Made by a program: the position numbers and the translations under genes. Shown here piece after piece: positions 8,511 through 17,080 of a stretch of DNA of 64,000 nt (positions within the stretch are counted from its first letter, which is position 1; every line of letters begins with the position of its first letter). Below the pieces are notes generated by a model, which ran no database searches, had not been told where the DNA came from, and was given only the letters and a program-made list of their open reading frames with translations. Source of the stretch: Oscillospiraceae bacterium (GTDB lineage Bacteria > Bacillota > Clostridia > Oscillospirales > Oscillospiraceae); assembly GCA_017452505.1 (NCBI GenBank), contig JAFTMI010000026.1, positions 29,551-93,550 on the forward strand, in the 5' to 3' direction.

Positions 8511-8750
8511 ATGGTTAAAATCAGACTGAGAAGAATGGGCGCAAAGAAGGCTCCTTTCTACCGTGTCGTTGTTGCGGATGCTCGCTCTCCCCGTGACGGT
8601 CGTTGCATCGAAGAGATCGGCACCTACAACCCCCTGACCAACCCCGCTACTATCAATGTGGACGCTGAGAAGGTTCAGGCTTGGATCAAGAACGGCGCAC
8701 AGCCCACTGATACCGTACGTGGCCTGCTGAAGAAGGCCGGTATCCTGTAA
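8511..8750 (+). CDS. rpsP: 30S ribosomal protein S16
   Basis: 79 residues, normal length for bS16. It begins [20 protein letters not shown] and contains [14 protein letters not shown], the hallmark S16 segments. Strong ribosome site GGAGGTGAAAACC. It lies 70 bases after ffh, in the standard Firmicute order ahead of khpA-rimM-trmD. S16 is a primary-binding protein of the 30S body. Confidence 0.97.
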   Translation: MVKIRLRRMGAKKAPFYRVVVADARSPRDGRCIEEIGTYNPLTNPATINVDAEKVQAWIKNGAQPTDTVRGLLKKAGIL

Positions 8751-8770
8751 TTACCCGAAGGAGTATTCCA

Positions 8771-9001
8771 ATGAAAGAGCTTTTGCTGTATATGGCAAAG
8801 AATCTGGTGGACGAGCCTGAGGCAGTTACAGTAACGGAAGTTTCTGATGAGGAAGGCAAGGTCCTGGAGCTCCGTGTCGCCCCCGGCGATATGGGTAAGG
8901 TCATCGGCCGCCAGGGTCGGATTGCTAAGGAGATCCGTACCATTGTGAAAACCGTTGCCCAGCGCACCGGCGAAAAAGTCACGGTGGAAATCGTGGATTA
9001 A
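8771..9001 (+). CDS. khpA: KH-domain RNA-binding protein KhpA (YlqC)
   Basis: 76 residues, a single type-II KH domain. The RNA-binding loop is in MGKVIGRQGRIAKEIR (GxxG = GRQG). KhpA is a small RNA chaperone-like protein which in Firmicutes forms a heterodimer with KhpB/Jag and affects cell wall growth and RNA stability. Adjacent to rpsP as usual. A terminator-like hairpin begins seven bases after its stop. Confidence 0.93.
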   Translation: MKELLLYMAKNLVDEPEAVTVTEVSDEEGKVLELRVAPGDMGKVIGRQGRIAKEIRTIVKTVAQRTGEKVTVEIVD

Positions 9002-9007
9002 TGGCTT

Positions 9008-9044
9008 ATGCGTGACGCTTGGCGCCACGCATTTCCATTTTTTT
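9008..9044 (+). terminator. Terminator-like hairpin between khpA and rimM
   Basis: Stem ATGCGTG/CACGCAT (9008-9014 with 9026-9032), one mismatch, then CGC/GCG with a TTG loop, followed by TTCCA and seven T. It looks like an intrinsic terminator or attenuator inside the operon; the rimM ribosome site lies directly after it. Confidence 0.65.
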
Positions 9045-9053
9045 GGAGGAACT

Positions 9054-9554
9054 ATGAAGCAGATTTATATCGATGCAGGCGAGATCGTCACTACCCACGG
9101 TGTTCGTGGTGAGGTGAAGGTGCTGCCCTGGCTGGACTCAGCCGATATGCTTTGTGAATTTGAACGTTGCCGCATTGACGGAAAAGAATATATTATGGAA
9201 AATTGCCGCGTGCAGAAAACCTGCAACCTGGTAAAGCTCCAGGGAATTGACACGATGGAAGCTGCCCAGGCAATGCGGGGTAAAACCGTACAGCTGTACC
9301 GGGAAGATATCGATGATGACGTAATCTTCGGTGTGGAGCTTTTGGGTGTAGAGGTATACTGCGACGGCGAAATTATCGGTAAGATCACAGAAGTGCTGGA
9401 TTATCCCGGCAACTCTGTGTATGTGATCGGTGACGATAAGGTGAAAAACCGCTATATGATCCCTGCGGTGAAGGAATTTGTCCTGTCCACCGATCTTGAT
9501 AAAAATGAAATGCAGGTGCGCCTGATCGAGGGGATGGGAACCGATGAGAATTGA
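9054..9554 (+). CDS. rimM: Ribosome maturation factor RimM
   Basis: 166 residues. RimM binds S19 and helps assemble the 30S head. The N-terminal barrel has GEIVTTHGVRGEVKVLPW and the C-terminal PRC-barrel has LLGVEVYCDGEIIGKITEVLDYPGN-type sequence followed by YMIPAVKEFV. The ATG at 9054 follows TTTTTGGAGGAACT; longer readings would overlap khpA and the hairpin. It overlaps trmD by 11 bases. Confidence 0.95.
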   Translation: MKQIYIDAGEIVTTHGVRGEVKVLPWLDSADMLCEFERCRIDGKEYIMENCRVQKTCNLVKLQGIDTMEAAQAMRGKTVQLYREDIDDDVIFGVELLGVEVYCDGEIIGKITEVLDYPGNSVYVIGDDKVKNRYMIPAVKEFVLSTDLDKNEMQVRLIEGMGTDEN

Positions 9555-10293
9555 TATTCTGACCCTGTTCCCGGACACTCTGCTGGATGTGCTGTCTGAC
9601 AGCATTTTGGGCCGTGCCCAGGAGCGAGGAATTATTACCATTGATGCGCACCAGATCCGGGAGTACACTGCCAATAAGCAGATGCAGGTGGATGACTATC
9701 CCTATGGCGGCGGTCGCGGCGCGGTGATGCAGGCGGATCCGTTGTATCGTTGCTGGGAAGCCGTCTGCGACAAAGCAGGTGGCCCGGTGCATACCATTTA
9801 CCTGTCGCCCTGTGGCAAGACATTCAAGCAGGCTGATGCCATCCGTCTGAGCAAAATGGAGAACATCATTTTTGTCTGCGGTCACTACGAGGGTATCGAT
9901 CAGCGCTTTATTGACGAATGTGTTGACGAGGAATTGTCCCTGGGTGATTTTGTGCTGACCGGCGGTGAGATCGCCGCAATGGCTATGACCGATGCCATCT
10001 GCCGTATGGTGCCCGGTGTGCTGGCAGACCCGGAGTGCTTTGAAGATGAGAGCCACTTTAACGGTCTTTTGGAATATCCCCAGTACAGCCGCCCTGCGGT
10101 CTGGCACGGCCGGGAAGTGCCGGAGATATTGCTGTCCGGCAATCACCAAAAAGTGGCGCAGTGGCGCCGTAAGCAGGCTCTGCGCCGCACGAGAGAGCGC
10201 AGACCCGATATGTATGAAAAGCTTGATTTAACCAGCAAGCAGGATAAAAAGCTTCTGCAGGAAATGGAAGCGGAAGATAACGAAAGCAAGTAA
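9544..10293 (+). CDS. trmD: tRNA (guanine37-N1)-methyltransferase TrmD
   Basis: 249 residues. TrmD methylates G37 of tRNAs reading CNN codons, preventing frameshifts, with S-adenosylmethionine bound in a trefoil knot. Hallmarks: MRIDILTLFP start, DDYPYGGGRGAVMQADP, CGHYEGIDQRF, and DFVLTGGEIAAMAMTDAICR forming the knot. C-terminal HHRRRKQALRRT-type tail (WRRKQALRRTRERRPDMYEKL). Normally rplS follows; here the operon ends at a terminator instead. Confidence 0.96.
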   Translation: MRIDILTLFPDTLLDVLSDSILGRAQERGIITIDAHQIREYTANKQMQVDDYPYGGGRGAVMQADPLYRCWEAVCDKAGGPVHTIYLSPCGKTFKQADAIRLSKMENIIFVCGHYEGIDQRFIDECVDEELSLGDFVLTGGEIAAMAMTDAICRMVPGVLADPECFEDESHFNGLLEYPQYSRPAVWHGREVPEILLSGNHQKVAQWRRKQALRRTRERRPDMYEKLDLTSKQDKKLLQEMEAEDNESK

Positions 10294-10330
10294 AAACCGC
10301 CGCAGCTTATCGCTGCGGCGGTATTGTTTA
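10290..10330. terminator. Bidirectional terminator, trmD versus LRR gene
   Basis: An 11-base GC-rich stem (10296-10306 with 10312-10322, loop TTATC) flanked by A-run and T-rich sequence, serving the convergent trmD and LRR genes. Confidence 0.85.
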
Positions 10331-12073
10331 ACCCTTGTGATCGTAGACTACGATAACGCCCATAGTCGTTAAGGCGCTTACCTGGGAATTTTTGGTTACG
10401 CCTGTCCGGGCAACATTTACCTGAATCAGTCTGGGACAGGTTTTAAGGATTTCCACATTGGAGATTGCCTTGTTGTCATCCATATAGACATTGTTCAGAT
10501 AACTAAGTCCCTTCAACGGTTCCAGGGTTTGAATCAGATTGTTGGAACCTTCGATGTTGATCAAAGCGCAGCTGCCCCCCCAGTTGGGCAAAGCTGTCAC
10601 TTGATTGTGGGAGAAGTTAAAATTGGTCAGCTTTTTCAATGCAGACAATGCAGATATGTCCGAAATTTTGTTGTGTGAAATGTTAAGCACTTCCAACTCT
10701 GTATTGTCAGCTAAGAGGGAAACGTCAGAAATCTTGTTGTTGGAAGCGTTCAAATCAACCAAATGAGAAAGCTCAGCAACACCGGTAAGCTCTGTCAGAT
10801 TGTTGTTTGCAACATTCAGCTTTTCCAAACCGGCTACAGTAGAGAGGGGAGTTAAAGAAGTTAGTTCGTTGTGGGACACATTCAAGTTGATCAGCTTTTT
10901 TAGACCGGACAGCGCCAACAAGTCCTTCAACGCGTTGGTGGTCAAGTCCAGCTCTTCGAGATTTTGCAGTTTGGACAGGGGCGCAATATCCCGCAGAGAA
11001 TTGTTGCTTAGGTTCAAATAAGTTAAGCCTGTAGCCTGTTCCAGTCCAACCGCAGTGGAAAGACTGCATTTTTTCAGTGTCAACCGTTTTAGGGATTTTA
11101 GTTGCGCTAAGTAGGGAAGCTCTTCAGCTTGGACAGCAGTGTTGGTAATAATAACTTCTTCCAAGTTGGGAAGCTGAGAGATATGACTTAACTGACCGGT
11201 GGGAGCAGCATCCATTGTAAGGGTCTTCAGGAAGACCAGGTGCTGCAGATCGTCCAGCTTTTTGACACCGGCAGGAACCGTGAGTTCCTGGATTTTCCAC
11301 AGATCGCTGGTAAATAGCGTTTTTTCCTTATCGACACTCAAAAGTTCCCGGAAAGTAGTTTCCATAACGGGATCCACAAACTCTACTTCCTTTACAACGC
11401 CGCCAACAGTAAAGGCGAAAATGGAAACAGGACTTGCTAAGCCGTTCTCACCAACAGCAATGGCATAGATCTTGTTTTCACCATCTTTTAGGGTGATGCC
11501 TTGCTTGTTGTAAAGATCTGTTTCGGTTGAGGGGAATTCGCCGTTGGCATTTACGTACATAGCCTTAGCCTTGGCGCTGAGGTCGATGGTGATGTACTGG
11601 GTGTAATGGGATCCGTCTGCAATGGGGTCGGGGGTACAGGTAGGCGCGGCAGGCCGCATTTGTTCCAGTTGTGCTTTGATATCCTTGTTGGCAACATTGT
11701 CAATCATACGGACGGCGTCTAAAAGCTTGTTTTGCTCAACAAAGAGCTTGGACAGGGCCATATAAAGATCAATGCCGCCACCGTCAGCAATTGCAGAGGT
11801 AAGGGTATACTCTGCTTTTGTATAATTTCCGGAGATTTTGTATTGATTGGAAAGTTCAATGGCGACAGTATCATTGTTTCCTGCCTGCTCAAAGGCACGG
11901 TTATAAAACCAGGCAGAGGCGGAAAGATTGCCGGTGTCTTCAAAAAAACGGGCAGCCTTTACAAGAATATCCCGCGTAAACACACGGTCATAGACAAAAA
12001 GATACCAGATAGTGCAAAAGAGAATAGCAACAACCAGTACAAGCGGTATTATAATTCGAAAAGCCTTTTTCAT
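10328..12073 (-). CDS. Membrane-anchored protein with TPR-like region, FN3/CHB-like domain and InlA-type leucine-rich repeats
   Basis: 581 residues. A single N-terminal membrane anchor (residues about 6-28, IIIPLVLVVAILFCTIWYLF) with no lipobox leaves the rest outside. Residues about 35-145 look like paired TPR-type helices (FFEDTGNLSASAWFYNRAFE, then YTKAEYTLTSAIADG). Next an FN3-like/chitobiase C-terminal-like stretch (ITIDLSAKAKAMYVNANG), then about ten 22-residue leucine-rich repeats of the internalin type (for example LTYLNLSNNSLRDIAPLSKL). The start at 12073 follows GGAGCAG; an in-frame ATG at 12085 has no ribosome site. LRRs of this kind bind proteins, so a surface adhesion or sensing role is possible, but no partner is evident. 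Confidence 0.8.
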   Translation of the reverse strand: MKKAFRIIIPLVLVVAILFCTIWYLFVYDRVFTRDILVKAARFFEDTGNLSASAWFYNRAFEQAGNNDTVAIELSNQYKISGNYTKAEYTLTSAIADGGGIDLYMALSKLFVEQNKLLDAVRMIDNVANKDIKAQLEQMRPAAPTCTPDPIADGSHYTQYITIDLSAKAKAMYVNANGEFPSTETDLYNKQGITLKDGENKIYAIAVGENGLASPVSIFAFTVGGVVKEVEFVDPVMETTFRELLSVDKEKTLFTSDLWKIQELTVPAGVKKLDDLQHLVFLKTLTMDAAPTGQLSHISQLPNLEEVIITNTAVQAEELPYLAQLKSLKRLTLKKCSLSTAVGLEQATGLTYLNLSNNSLRDIAPLSKLQNLEELDLTTNALKDLLALSGLKKLINLNVSHNELTSLTPLSTVAGLEKLNVANNNLTELTGVAELSHLVDLNASNNKISDVSLLADNTELEVLNISHNKISDISALSALKKLTNFNFSHNQVTALPNWGGSCALINIEGSNNLIQTLEPLKGLSYLNNVYMDDNKAISNVEILKTCPRLIQVNVARTGVTKNSQVSALTTMGVIVVYDHKG

Positions 12074-12105
12074 AATCTGCTCCATTTCGACAATTTAACA
12101 GGATA

Positions 12106-12134
12106 ATTATACTTCCAATGGCCTAATGTGTCAA
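12106..12134 (-). promoter_or_regulatory. Promoter of the LRR gene
   Basis: Perfect consensus on the minus strand: TTGACA (12129-12134), 17-base spacer, TATAAT (12106-12111). Confidence 0.85.
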
Positions 12135-12212
12135 GTGGAACAAATTTCAAAACCTGCCAGAATTCGTCAGCATTTTGAGGCCTTCAGCGGTACAATACCC
12201 GGGGGTGATAGG

Positions 12213-13187
12213 ATGAATCAAAGCGGCAAAGCGTGGCTTATGGCCATGGTGATGGGGATATTACTCCCCGGACTGCTCTTTTCGGTAAGTGAGAAATTCA
12301 TATCCCGTGAGGGGAGAAAACCGATACTTGAAGGAACCGCTGTGGCAACGGAACCGGTGCAGCAGCAGGATGCAGAGGTTCTTGTGTTAATGCCCAATGG
12401 ACAGGCAGAAATGGATATGCAGACCTATTTGACCGGCGTGCTGTTGGCGGAGATGCCGGTGGATTTTTCGGAGGAGGCGCTGAAGGCCCAGGCAGTGGTA
12501 TCCAGAACCTATGCCCTTAGGCGCAATAGCTTAGGAAACAAACATCCACAGGGCGCTGTATGTACGGAGTCTTCCTGCTGTCAGGCTTACAGAGCGATTG
12601 AGGATTTTCTGTCCAAAGGCGGTACAGAGGAAATGCTCAAAAAGGTATCCCAAGCGGTAGAACTTACGGAGAATCAAGTATTAACCTATAATGGCGCCTT
12701 GATAGAAGCTACCTATTTTTCCTGTTCCGGAGGCCGAACAGAGGATGCTTTGGCGGTGTGGGGAACAGATATTCCCTACTTGCAGGCGGTTGACAGCCCT
12801 GGAGAAGAAAGCGCAGCCCATTTTGTGGATACAGCAGAGTTTACAACTGCAGAGTTTGCATCTTTGCTTGGAATATCTCCCAAAGGGTCGGCCACCACTT
12901 GGTTGGGCAGTGCAACCTATACTGACGGCGGCGGTGTTGACACGATGATAATTGGCGGCAAAACCTTTTCCGGTACGGAGATCCGTCAGAAATTAGGCCT
13001 TCGTTCCACTGTGTTTTCCATGTATGCCACAGAGGATAAAATTTACATTTCTACCAGAGGGTTCGGCCACCGTGTGGGGATGAGTCAATACGGTGCAGAA
13101 GCAATGGCCGTCCGGGGCAGTGACTATCAAAAAATTCTATACCATTACTACCCCGGAACCCAGCTGACCGCCTACACCCGGAATTGA
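12213..13187 (+). CDS. spoIID: SpoIID/LytB domain protein (stage II sporulation protein D)
   Basis: 324 residues. SpoIID is a membrane-anchored lytic transglycosylase of the engulfment machinery (with SpoIIM and SpoIIP). An N-terminal membrane segment (about 8-22) precedes the SpoIID domain: LLAEMPVDFSEEALKAQAVV, then RTYALRR, a central ATYFSCSGGRTEDALAVWG, and the C-terminal GFGHRVGMSQYGAEAMA. The ATG at 12213 follows GGGGGTGATAGG. The region upstream has TACAAT (12192-12197), which may belong to a sporulation promoter, but I see no convincing -35. It marks the organism as a spore former. Confidence 0.92.
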   Translation: MNQSGKAWLMAMVMGILLPGLLFSVSEKFISREGRKPILEGTAVATEPVQQQDAEVLVLMPNGQAEMDMQTYLTGVLLAEMPVDFSEEALKAQAVVSRTYALRRNSLGNKHPQGAVCTESSCCQAYRAIEDFLSKGGTEEMLKKVSQAVELTENQVLTYNGALIEATYFSCSGGRTEDALAVWGTDIPYLQAVDSPGEESAAHFVDTAEFTTAEFASLLGISPKGSATTWLGSATYTDGGGVDTMIIGGKTFSGTEIRQKLGLRSTVFSMYATEDKIYISTRGFGHRVGMSQYGAEAMAVRGSDYQKILYHYYPGTQLTAYTRN

Positions 13188-13212
13188 CAAAGGGGGGATT
13201 CTTTAGTAAAAT
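13184..13212 (+). promoter_or_regulatory. Promoter of metA
   Basis: TTGACA (13184-13189), 17-base spacer, TAAAAT (13207-13212). The -35 contains the TGA stop codon of spoIID (13185-13187). Confidence 0.8.
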
Positions 13213-13241
13213 GAAGAAAACACAGAAAGGGGGAGAATCCC

Positions 13242-14168
13242 TTGCCTATTCAAATTCCCAATGACCTGCCCGCTGCGGGTGTTCTGCAGCAGGAAAATAT
13301 ATTTGTTATGCCCCAGGATCGGGCAATGACCCAGGATATCAGACCCTTAGAGATCGTTCTGCTGAACCTAATGCCCACCAAGATCGTCACTGAGACCCAG
13401 CTCAGCCGCCTTTTGGGTAATACCCCCTTGCAGGTGCGCCTGGAGCTGATGCATATGAAGACCCACACTTCCAAGAACACAGCGCAAGAGCATCTTCTAA
13501 ACTTCTATAAGACCTTCGATGAACTGAAGCACCGGAAGTTTGATGGTATGGTTATCACAGGTGCGCCGGTAGAGAATATGCCCTTTGAGGATGTGGATTA
13601 TTGGCAGGAGCTGTGTGAGATCATGCAGTGGTCTACCACCAATGTCCACAGCACCTTCCATATTTGCTGGGGCGCACAGGCCGGCCTTTACTACCACTAT
13701 GGCATTCCGAAATATCCGCTCGATGGTAAAATGTTTGGTGTCTTTGAACATACCAAGGACTATCCTCGCTCCATTCTTTTGCGGGGCTTCGATGATGTTT
13801 TCTATGCGCCCCATTCCCGGCATACAACTGTTCGCCGTGAGGATGTGGAAAAGATCCCGGAGCTGAAGATCCTGGCTTCTTCGGAGGAGGCGGGTATCTA
13901 TGCGATCATGAGCAAGGGCGGACGGCAGATTTTTGTCACCGGTCATTCCGAGTATGACCCGGATACCCTGGAAAAGGAGTATCTGCGGGATAAAAACCAG
14001 GGCTTGCCAATTGCCGTGCCTAAGAATTATTATCCCGGCGACGATGATACCAAGCGTCCGATTGTTCGGTGGAGAGGACATGGCAACCTGCTGTTCTCAA
14101 ATTGGCTGAATTATTTCGTATATCAGACTACACCTTACGATATTATGAGTATCGGTAAAGAAAACTAA
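13242..14168 (+). CDS. metAA: Homoserine O-acetyltransferase (MetA fold)
   Basis: 308 residues, full-length MetA family. It acylates homoserine in the first committed step of methionine synthesis. Catalytic Cys142 (HICWGAQAG), His235 and Glu237 (GHSEYD) all fall at the numbering known for the family. Residue 111 is Glu (GAPVE), the determinant reported to give acetyl-CoA use, whereas Gly111 gives succinyl-CoA; so acetyl transfer is predicted. The start is a TTG eight bases after AGAAAGGGGGAG. No S-box or T-box leader fits in the 54-base gap, so control must differ from many Firmicute met genes. Confidence 0.92.
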   Translation: MPIQIPNDLPAAGVLQQENIFVMPQDRAMTQDIRPLEIVLLNLMPTKIVTETQLSRLLGNTPLQVRLELMHMKTHTSKNTAQEHLLNFYKTFDELKHRKFDGMVITGAPVENMPFEDVDYWQELCEIMQWSTTNVHSTFHICWGAQAGLYYHYGIPKYPLDGKMFGVFEHTKDYPRSILLRGFDDVFYAPHSRHTTVRREDVEKIPELKILASSEEAGIYAIMSKGGRQIFVTGHSEYDPDTLEKEYLRDKNQGLPIAVPKNYYPGDDDTKRPIVRWRGHGNLLFSNWLNYFVYQTTPYDIMSIGKEN

Positions 14169-14184
14169 GTTTGGAGGGATTGCC

Positions 14185-15888
14185 TTGAAGCTGAAAATTA
14201 ACGGATATGAGATTGCGCCCCAGCCGGGGCAGACCCTGCTGGAACTGGTGAAATACCTGGGCCTTGACAAAGAAGCGCTTTCCCATAGACCCATTGCGGC
14301 AAAGATCGCCGGCGAGGTGTTCAACCTCAACTATGTGCCTGTGCGTATAACGGAACTGTGTTCGGAGCGGCCCTCCATCCGCCGTGCAATGGCGGCATCA
14401 AACGGTGAGATTCAGCTGCTTTCCTATAGTGACCCCAGCGGTAAGGATGTGTACCGCCGCACGGTACAGTTTGTGCTGTTTTTGGCCCTACAGAATACAT
14501 ATCCTCACATCGAAGCGAAAATGGGTAGTACCGTAGGCCCAGCGCTTATGATCCATCTGTCTTCTGTGGAAGACTTTGACTTAAACAAGTTGAAAGCAGA
14601 GATCAAGCGCCTTGTAGAGTTGGATATTCCCTTGATTCGCCGGCGTGTTACCACCCAGACGGCTATTGAACGCTTTGAAGCGGCCGGTAAAGCCGATAAA
14701 GCAAGGCTTTTGGAGTACCGCACGGCAGAATACTTTGATGAGTATGCCTATGGGGATTTTTCTGACTATTACTATGGCGAGTTAGCACCTTCCACCGGCT
14801 ATATGCAGGTGTGGGATGTGCTGAGCGCAGAGGGTGGTTTCCTGTTCCTGTATCCTGACGATAAGAACCCCAGCCAGGTTGCGCCCTATGTGGATATGCC
14901 TCATTTCCGGGCGGTTACCAATGAGGGCGCCCGTTGGTGTGCGCTGATGGAATGTGAGACAGTTTCTGACCTAAATGACCTGGTAAATACCGGAAAGATC
15001 CGGGAGCTGATCCGTGTCAACGAAGCCCTTCACGAAAAGGGTTATTCCCAGATCGCGGATATGGTTTGTCAGCGAGGCGCTAAGGCTGTGATGTTGGCAG
15101 GCCCCAGCTCTTCCGGTAAGACCACCTCGGCCAACCGTTTGGCCACACAGCTCCGTGTCCACGGCAAAAAGCCCATTTTGATGAGCCTGGATGATTATTA
15201 TGTGGACCGAGATACGATCCAGCCCGGCCCGGACGGACAGATCGATTTTGAACATATCGATACCATCGATACAGACCTGTTCCGTGTCCACCTGCGGCAG
15301 CTATTGGCCGGTGAAGAGGTGGAGCTGCCTGTGTTCAATTTTCTTACCGGAAAACGGGAATGGAATGGACATAAGATGCGCCTGTCCCAGGACACTGTGA
15401 TCATTGTGGAAGGCCTTCACGCGCTCAATCCTGTTCTGTTGCCGGCGGATTTGGACAAAACGCTGGTGTTTAAGCTCTATGTGAGCGCGTTGCTTCCCCT
15501 TAACTTAGACGACCATAACCGCATTCCTTCCAGCTACCTGCGTTTGCTGCGGCGTACGGTTCGGGATTATGAGAACCGAGGTTCTTCTGTGGAAAAGACC
15601 CTTTCCATGTGGGATTCCGTCCGCAGGGGAGAGGAGCGGTGGATATTCCCGTATCAGGAGAATGCCGATGTGATCTTCAACAGTTCCACCCTTTATGAAC
15701 TGGCTGTGCTGAAGAATCATATTTACCCGCTGCTCAATGCGGTACAGCCGGAGCAGAGCTGTTATGAGCAGGTCCGCGCAATGGTTAAGATCCTTAATTA
15801 TGTTCAGCCGGCCCAGGTGGAGGATGAAATTCCGCCTACCAGCCTGGTTCGTGAATTCATTGGCGGCAATAGCTTTTACCGAAAATAG
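14185..15888 (+). CDS. Nucleoside (uridine) kinase with TGS/ThrRS-like N-terminal domains
   Basis: 567 residues in two parts. Residues 1-250 resemble the TGS and second-additional domains of threonyl-tRNA synthetase (MKLKINGYEIAPQPGQTLLEL; HPHIEAKMG-like TYPHIEAKMGSTVGPALMIH). Residues about 280-500 are a P-loop uridine kinase/phosphoribulokinase domain: AGPSSSGKTTSANRL, MSLDDYYVDRD, VEGLHALNP. The composite form is common in Clostridia and Thermotogae as a putative nucleoside kinase. Start TTG with GGAGGGAT upstream, 16 bases after metA, so co-transcribed. Why the editing-type domain is retained is not known to me. Confidence 0.88.
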   Translation: MKLKINGYEIAPQPGQTLLELVKYLGLDKEALSHRPIAAKIAGEVFNLNYVPVRITELCSERPSIRRAMAASNGEIQLLSYSDPSGKDVYRRTVQFVLFLALQNTYPHIEAKMGSTVGPALMIHLSSVEDFDLNKLKAEIKRLVELDIPLIRRRVTTQTAIERFEAAGKADKARLLEYRTAEYFDEYAYGDFSDYYYGELAPSTGYMQVWDVLSAEGGFLFLYPDDKNPSQVAPYVDMPHFRAVTNEGARWCALMECETVSDLNDLVNTGKIRELIRVNEALHEKGYSQIADMVCQRGAKAVMLAGPSSSGKTTSANRLATQLRVHGKKPILMSLDDYYVDRDTIQPGPDGQIDFEHIDTIDTDLFRVHLRQLLAGEEVELPVFNFLTGKREWNGHKMRLSQDTVIIVEGLHALNPVLLPADLDKTLVFKLYVSALLPLNLDDHNRIPSSYLRLLRRTVRDYENRGSSVEKTLSMWDSVRRGEERWIFPYQENADVIFNSSTLYELAVLKNHIYPLLNAVQPEQSCYEQVRAMVKILNYVQPAQVEDEIPPTSLVREFIGGNSFYRK

Positions 15889-15891
15889 GGC

Positions 15892-15930
15892 AAAAAACCG
15901 ATGGCTGATAACCAGTCATCGGTTTTTTAA
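15892..15930 (+). terminator. Terminator after the nucleoside kinase gene
   Basis: AAAACCGATGGCTG-ATAAC-CAGTCATCGGTTTTTT hairpin with a T-run, right after the stop. Confidence 0.9.
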
Positions 15931-15974
15931 ATACTGTTTTATTTTTCCGAATATCTGCAATCATTTTTCTGTAT

Positions 15975-16003
15975 TTGCCAGAATATGCGCTGTTTCATAT
16001 AAT
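15975..16003 (+). promoter_or_regulatory. Promoter of tdh-kbl
   Basis: TTGCCA (15975-15980), 17-base spacer, TATAAT (15998-16003). Confidence 0.8.
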
Positions 16004-16038
16004 AAAGTGACGAAAATAATAGTATGGGAGCGCTGAAA

Positions 16039-17070
16039 ATGAAGGCACTTGTGAAGAAATACCCGCAAAAGGGACTGTGGTTTGAGGAAGTTCCCGAACC
16101 GCAAATCGGCCCGAATGATGTGAAGATCAAAATCCATAAGACAGCTATCTGTGGCACGGATCTGCATATCTACAACTGGGACGAATGGTCTCAAAAGACC
16201 ATTGAAACACCCCGCGTTATCGGTCACGAATATGTGGGCGAGATCGTAGAATTGGGCGCCAATGTGAAGGGGTGGCAGATCGGACAAATGGTTTCCGGCG
16301 AGGGCCATATCGTCTGCGGCAGATGCCGTAACTGTTTGGCAGGTAACGGCCACCTGTGTAAAGAAACGGTAGGTGTGGGCGTGAACCGGGACGGTGCATT
16401 TGCCCAGTTTCTGGTGATTCCTCAGGAGAATGTCCGGCCTTGTGAACCCGGTGTTCCTTTGGAAATGTATGCTATTTTTGACCCCTTTGGCAATGCTGTG
16501 CATACTGCGCTGTCCTTTGATCTGACCGGTGAGGACGTTCTGATCACAGGTGCAGGACCTATCGGTATTATGGCCGCTGCGGTGTGTAAGCACGTGGGCG
16601 CCCGTCGGGTGGTGATCACGGATATTAACGATACCCGGTTGGAACTGGCAAAGAAATTGGGGATTCAGCATACTGTGAATACCGCTAAGGAAGACCTTTC
16701 TGTGATTATGGAAGCACTTAATATCCGGGAGGGTTTTGATGTTGGCCTTGAGATGTCCGGCAGTGAGATCGCTATGAATACCATGATCGACCATATGATC
16801 CACGGCGGACGCATCGCGCTTTTGGGACTGCTGAAAAGCGATGCCAAGATCGATTGGTCTAAGGTTATTTTCAATGGCTTGACCATTAAGGGTATCTATG
16901 GTCGACAGATGCACGAAACCTGGTATAAAATGTCCGCAATGCTCCAAAGCGGATTGGACATCTCTCCCATTATCACCCACAGAATGGATGTGCGGGATTA
17001 TGAGGAGGGCTTCGCAGCTATGAACAGCGGCAGAAGCGGCAAGGTAATTTTGGATTGGACGAAACTCTAA
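16039..17070 (+). CDS. tdh: L-threonine 3-dehydrogenase
   Basis: 343 residues, zinc-dependent medium-chain dehydrogenase. It oxidises L-threonine to 2-amino-3-ketobutyrate with NAD+. Catalytic zinc residues lie in [15 protein letters not shown] and [12 protein letters not shown]; structural zinc cysteines in [15 protein letters not shown]; the Rossmann motif is [11 protein letters not shown]. The ATG at 16039 has GGGAGCG seven bases upstream; the in-frame ATG at 16024 sits on that site. Ten bases separate it from kbl, the next enzyme of the pathway. Confidence 0.95.
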   Translation: MKALVKKYPQKGLWFEEVPEPQIGPNDVKIKIHKTAICGTDLHIYNWDEWSQKTIETPRVIGHEYVGEIVELGANVKGWQIGQMVSGEGHIVCGRCRNCLAGNGHLCKETVGVGVNRDGAFAQFLVIPQENVRPCEPGVPLEMYAIFDPFGNAVHTALSFDLTGEDVLITGAGPIGIMAAAVCKHVGARRVVITDINDTRLELAKKLGIQHTVNTAKEDLSVIMEALNIREGFDVGLEMSGSEIAMNTMIDHMIHGGRIALLGLLKSDAKIDWSKVIFNGLTIKGIYGRQMHETWYKMSAMLQSGLDISPIITHRMDVRDYEEGFAAMNSGRSGKVILDWTKL

Positions 17071-17080
17071 GGAGGATACT

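Noticed and set aside
13195-13241. Eight-base inverted repeat GGGATTCT/AGAATCCC just before the metA start as an RNA switch
   Set aside because: The left arm lies in the promoter spacer, upstream of the expected transcript start, so it could not fold in the mRNA.
13242-14168. Homoserine O-succinyltransferase
   Set aside because: Residue 111 is Glu, not Gly.
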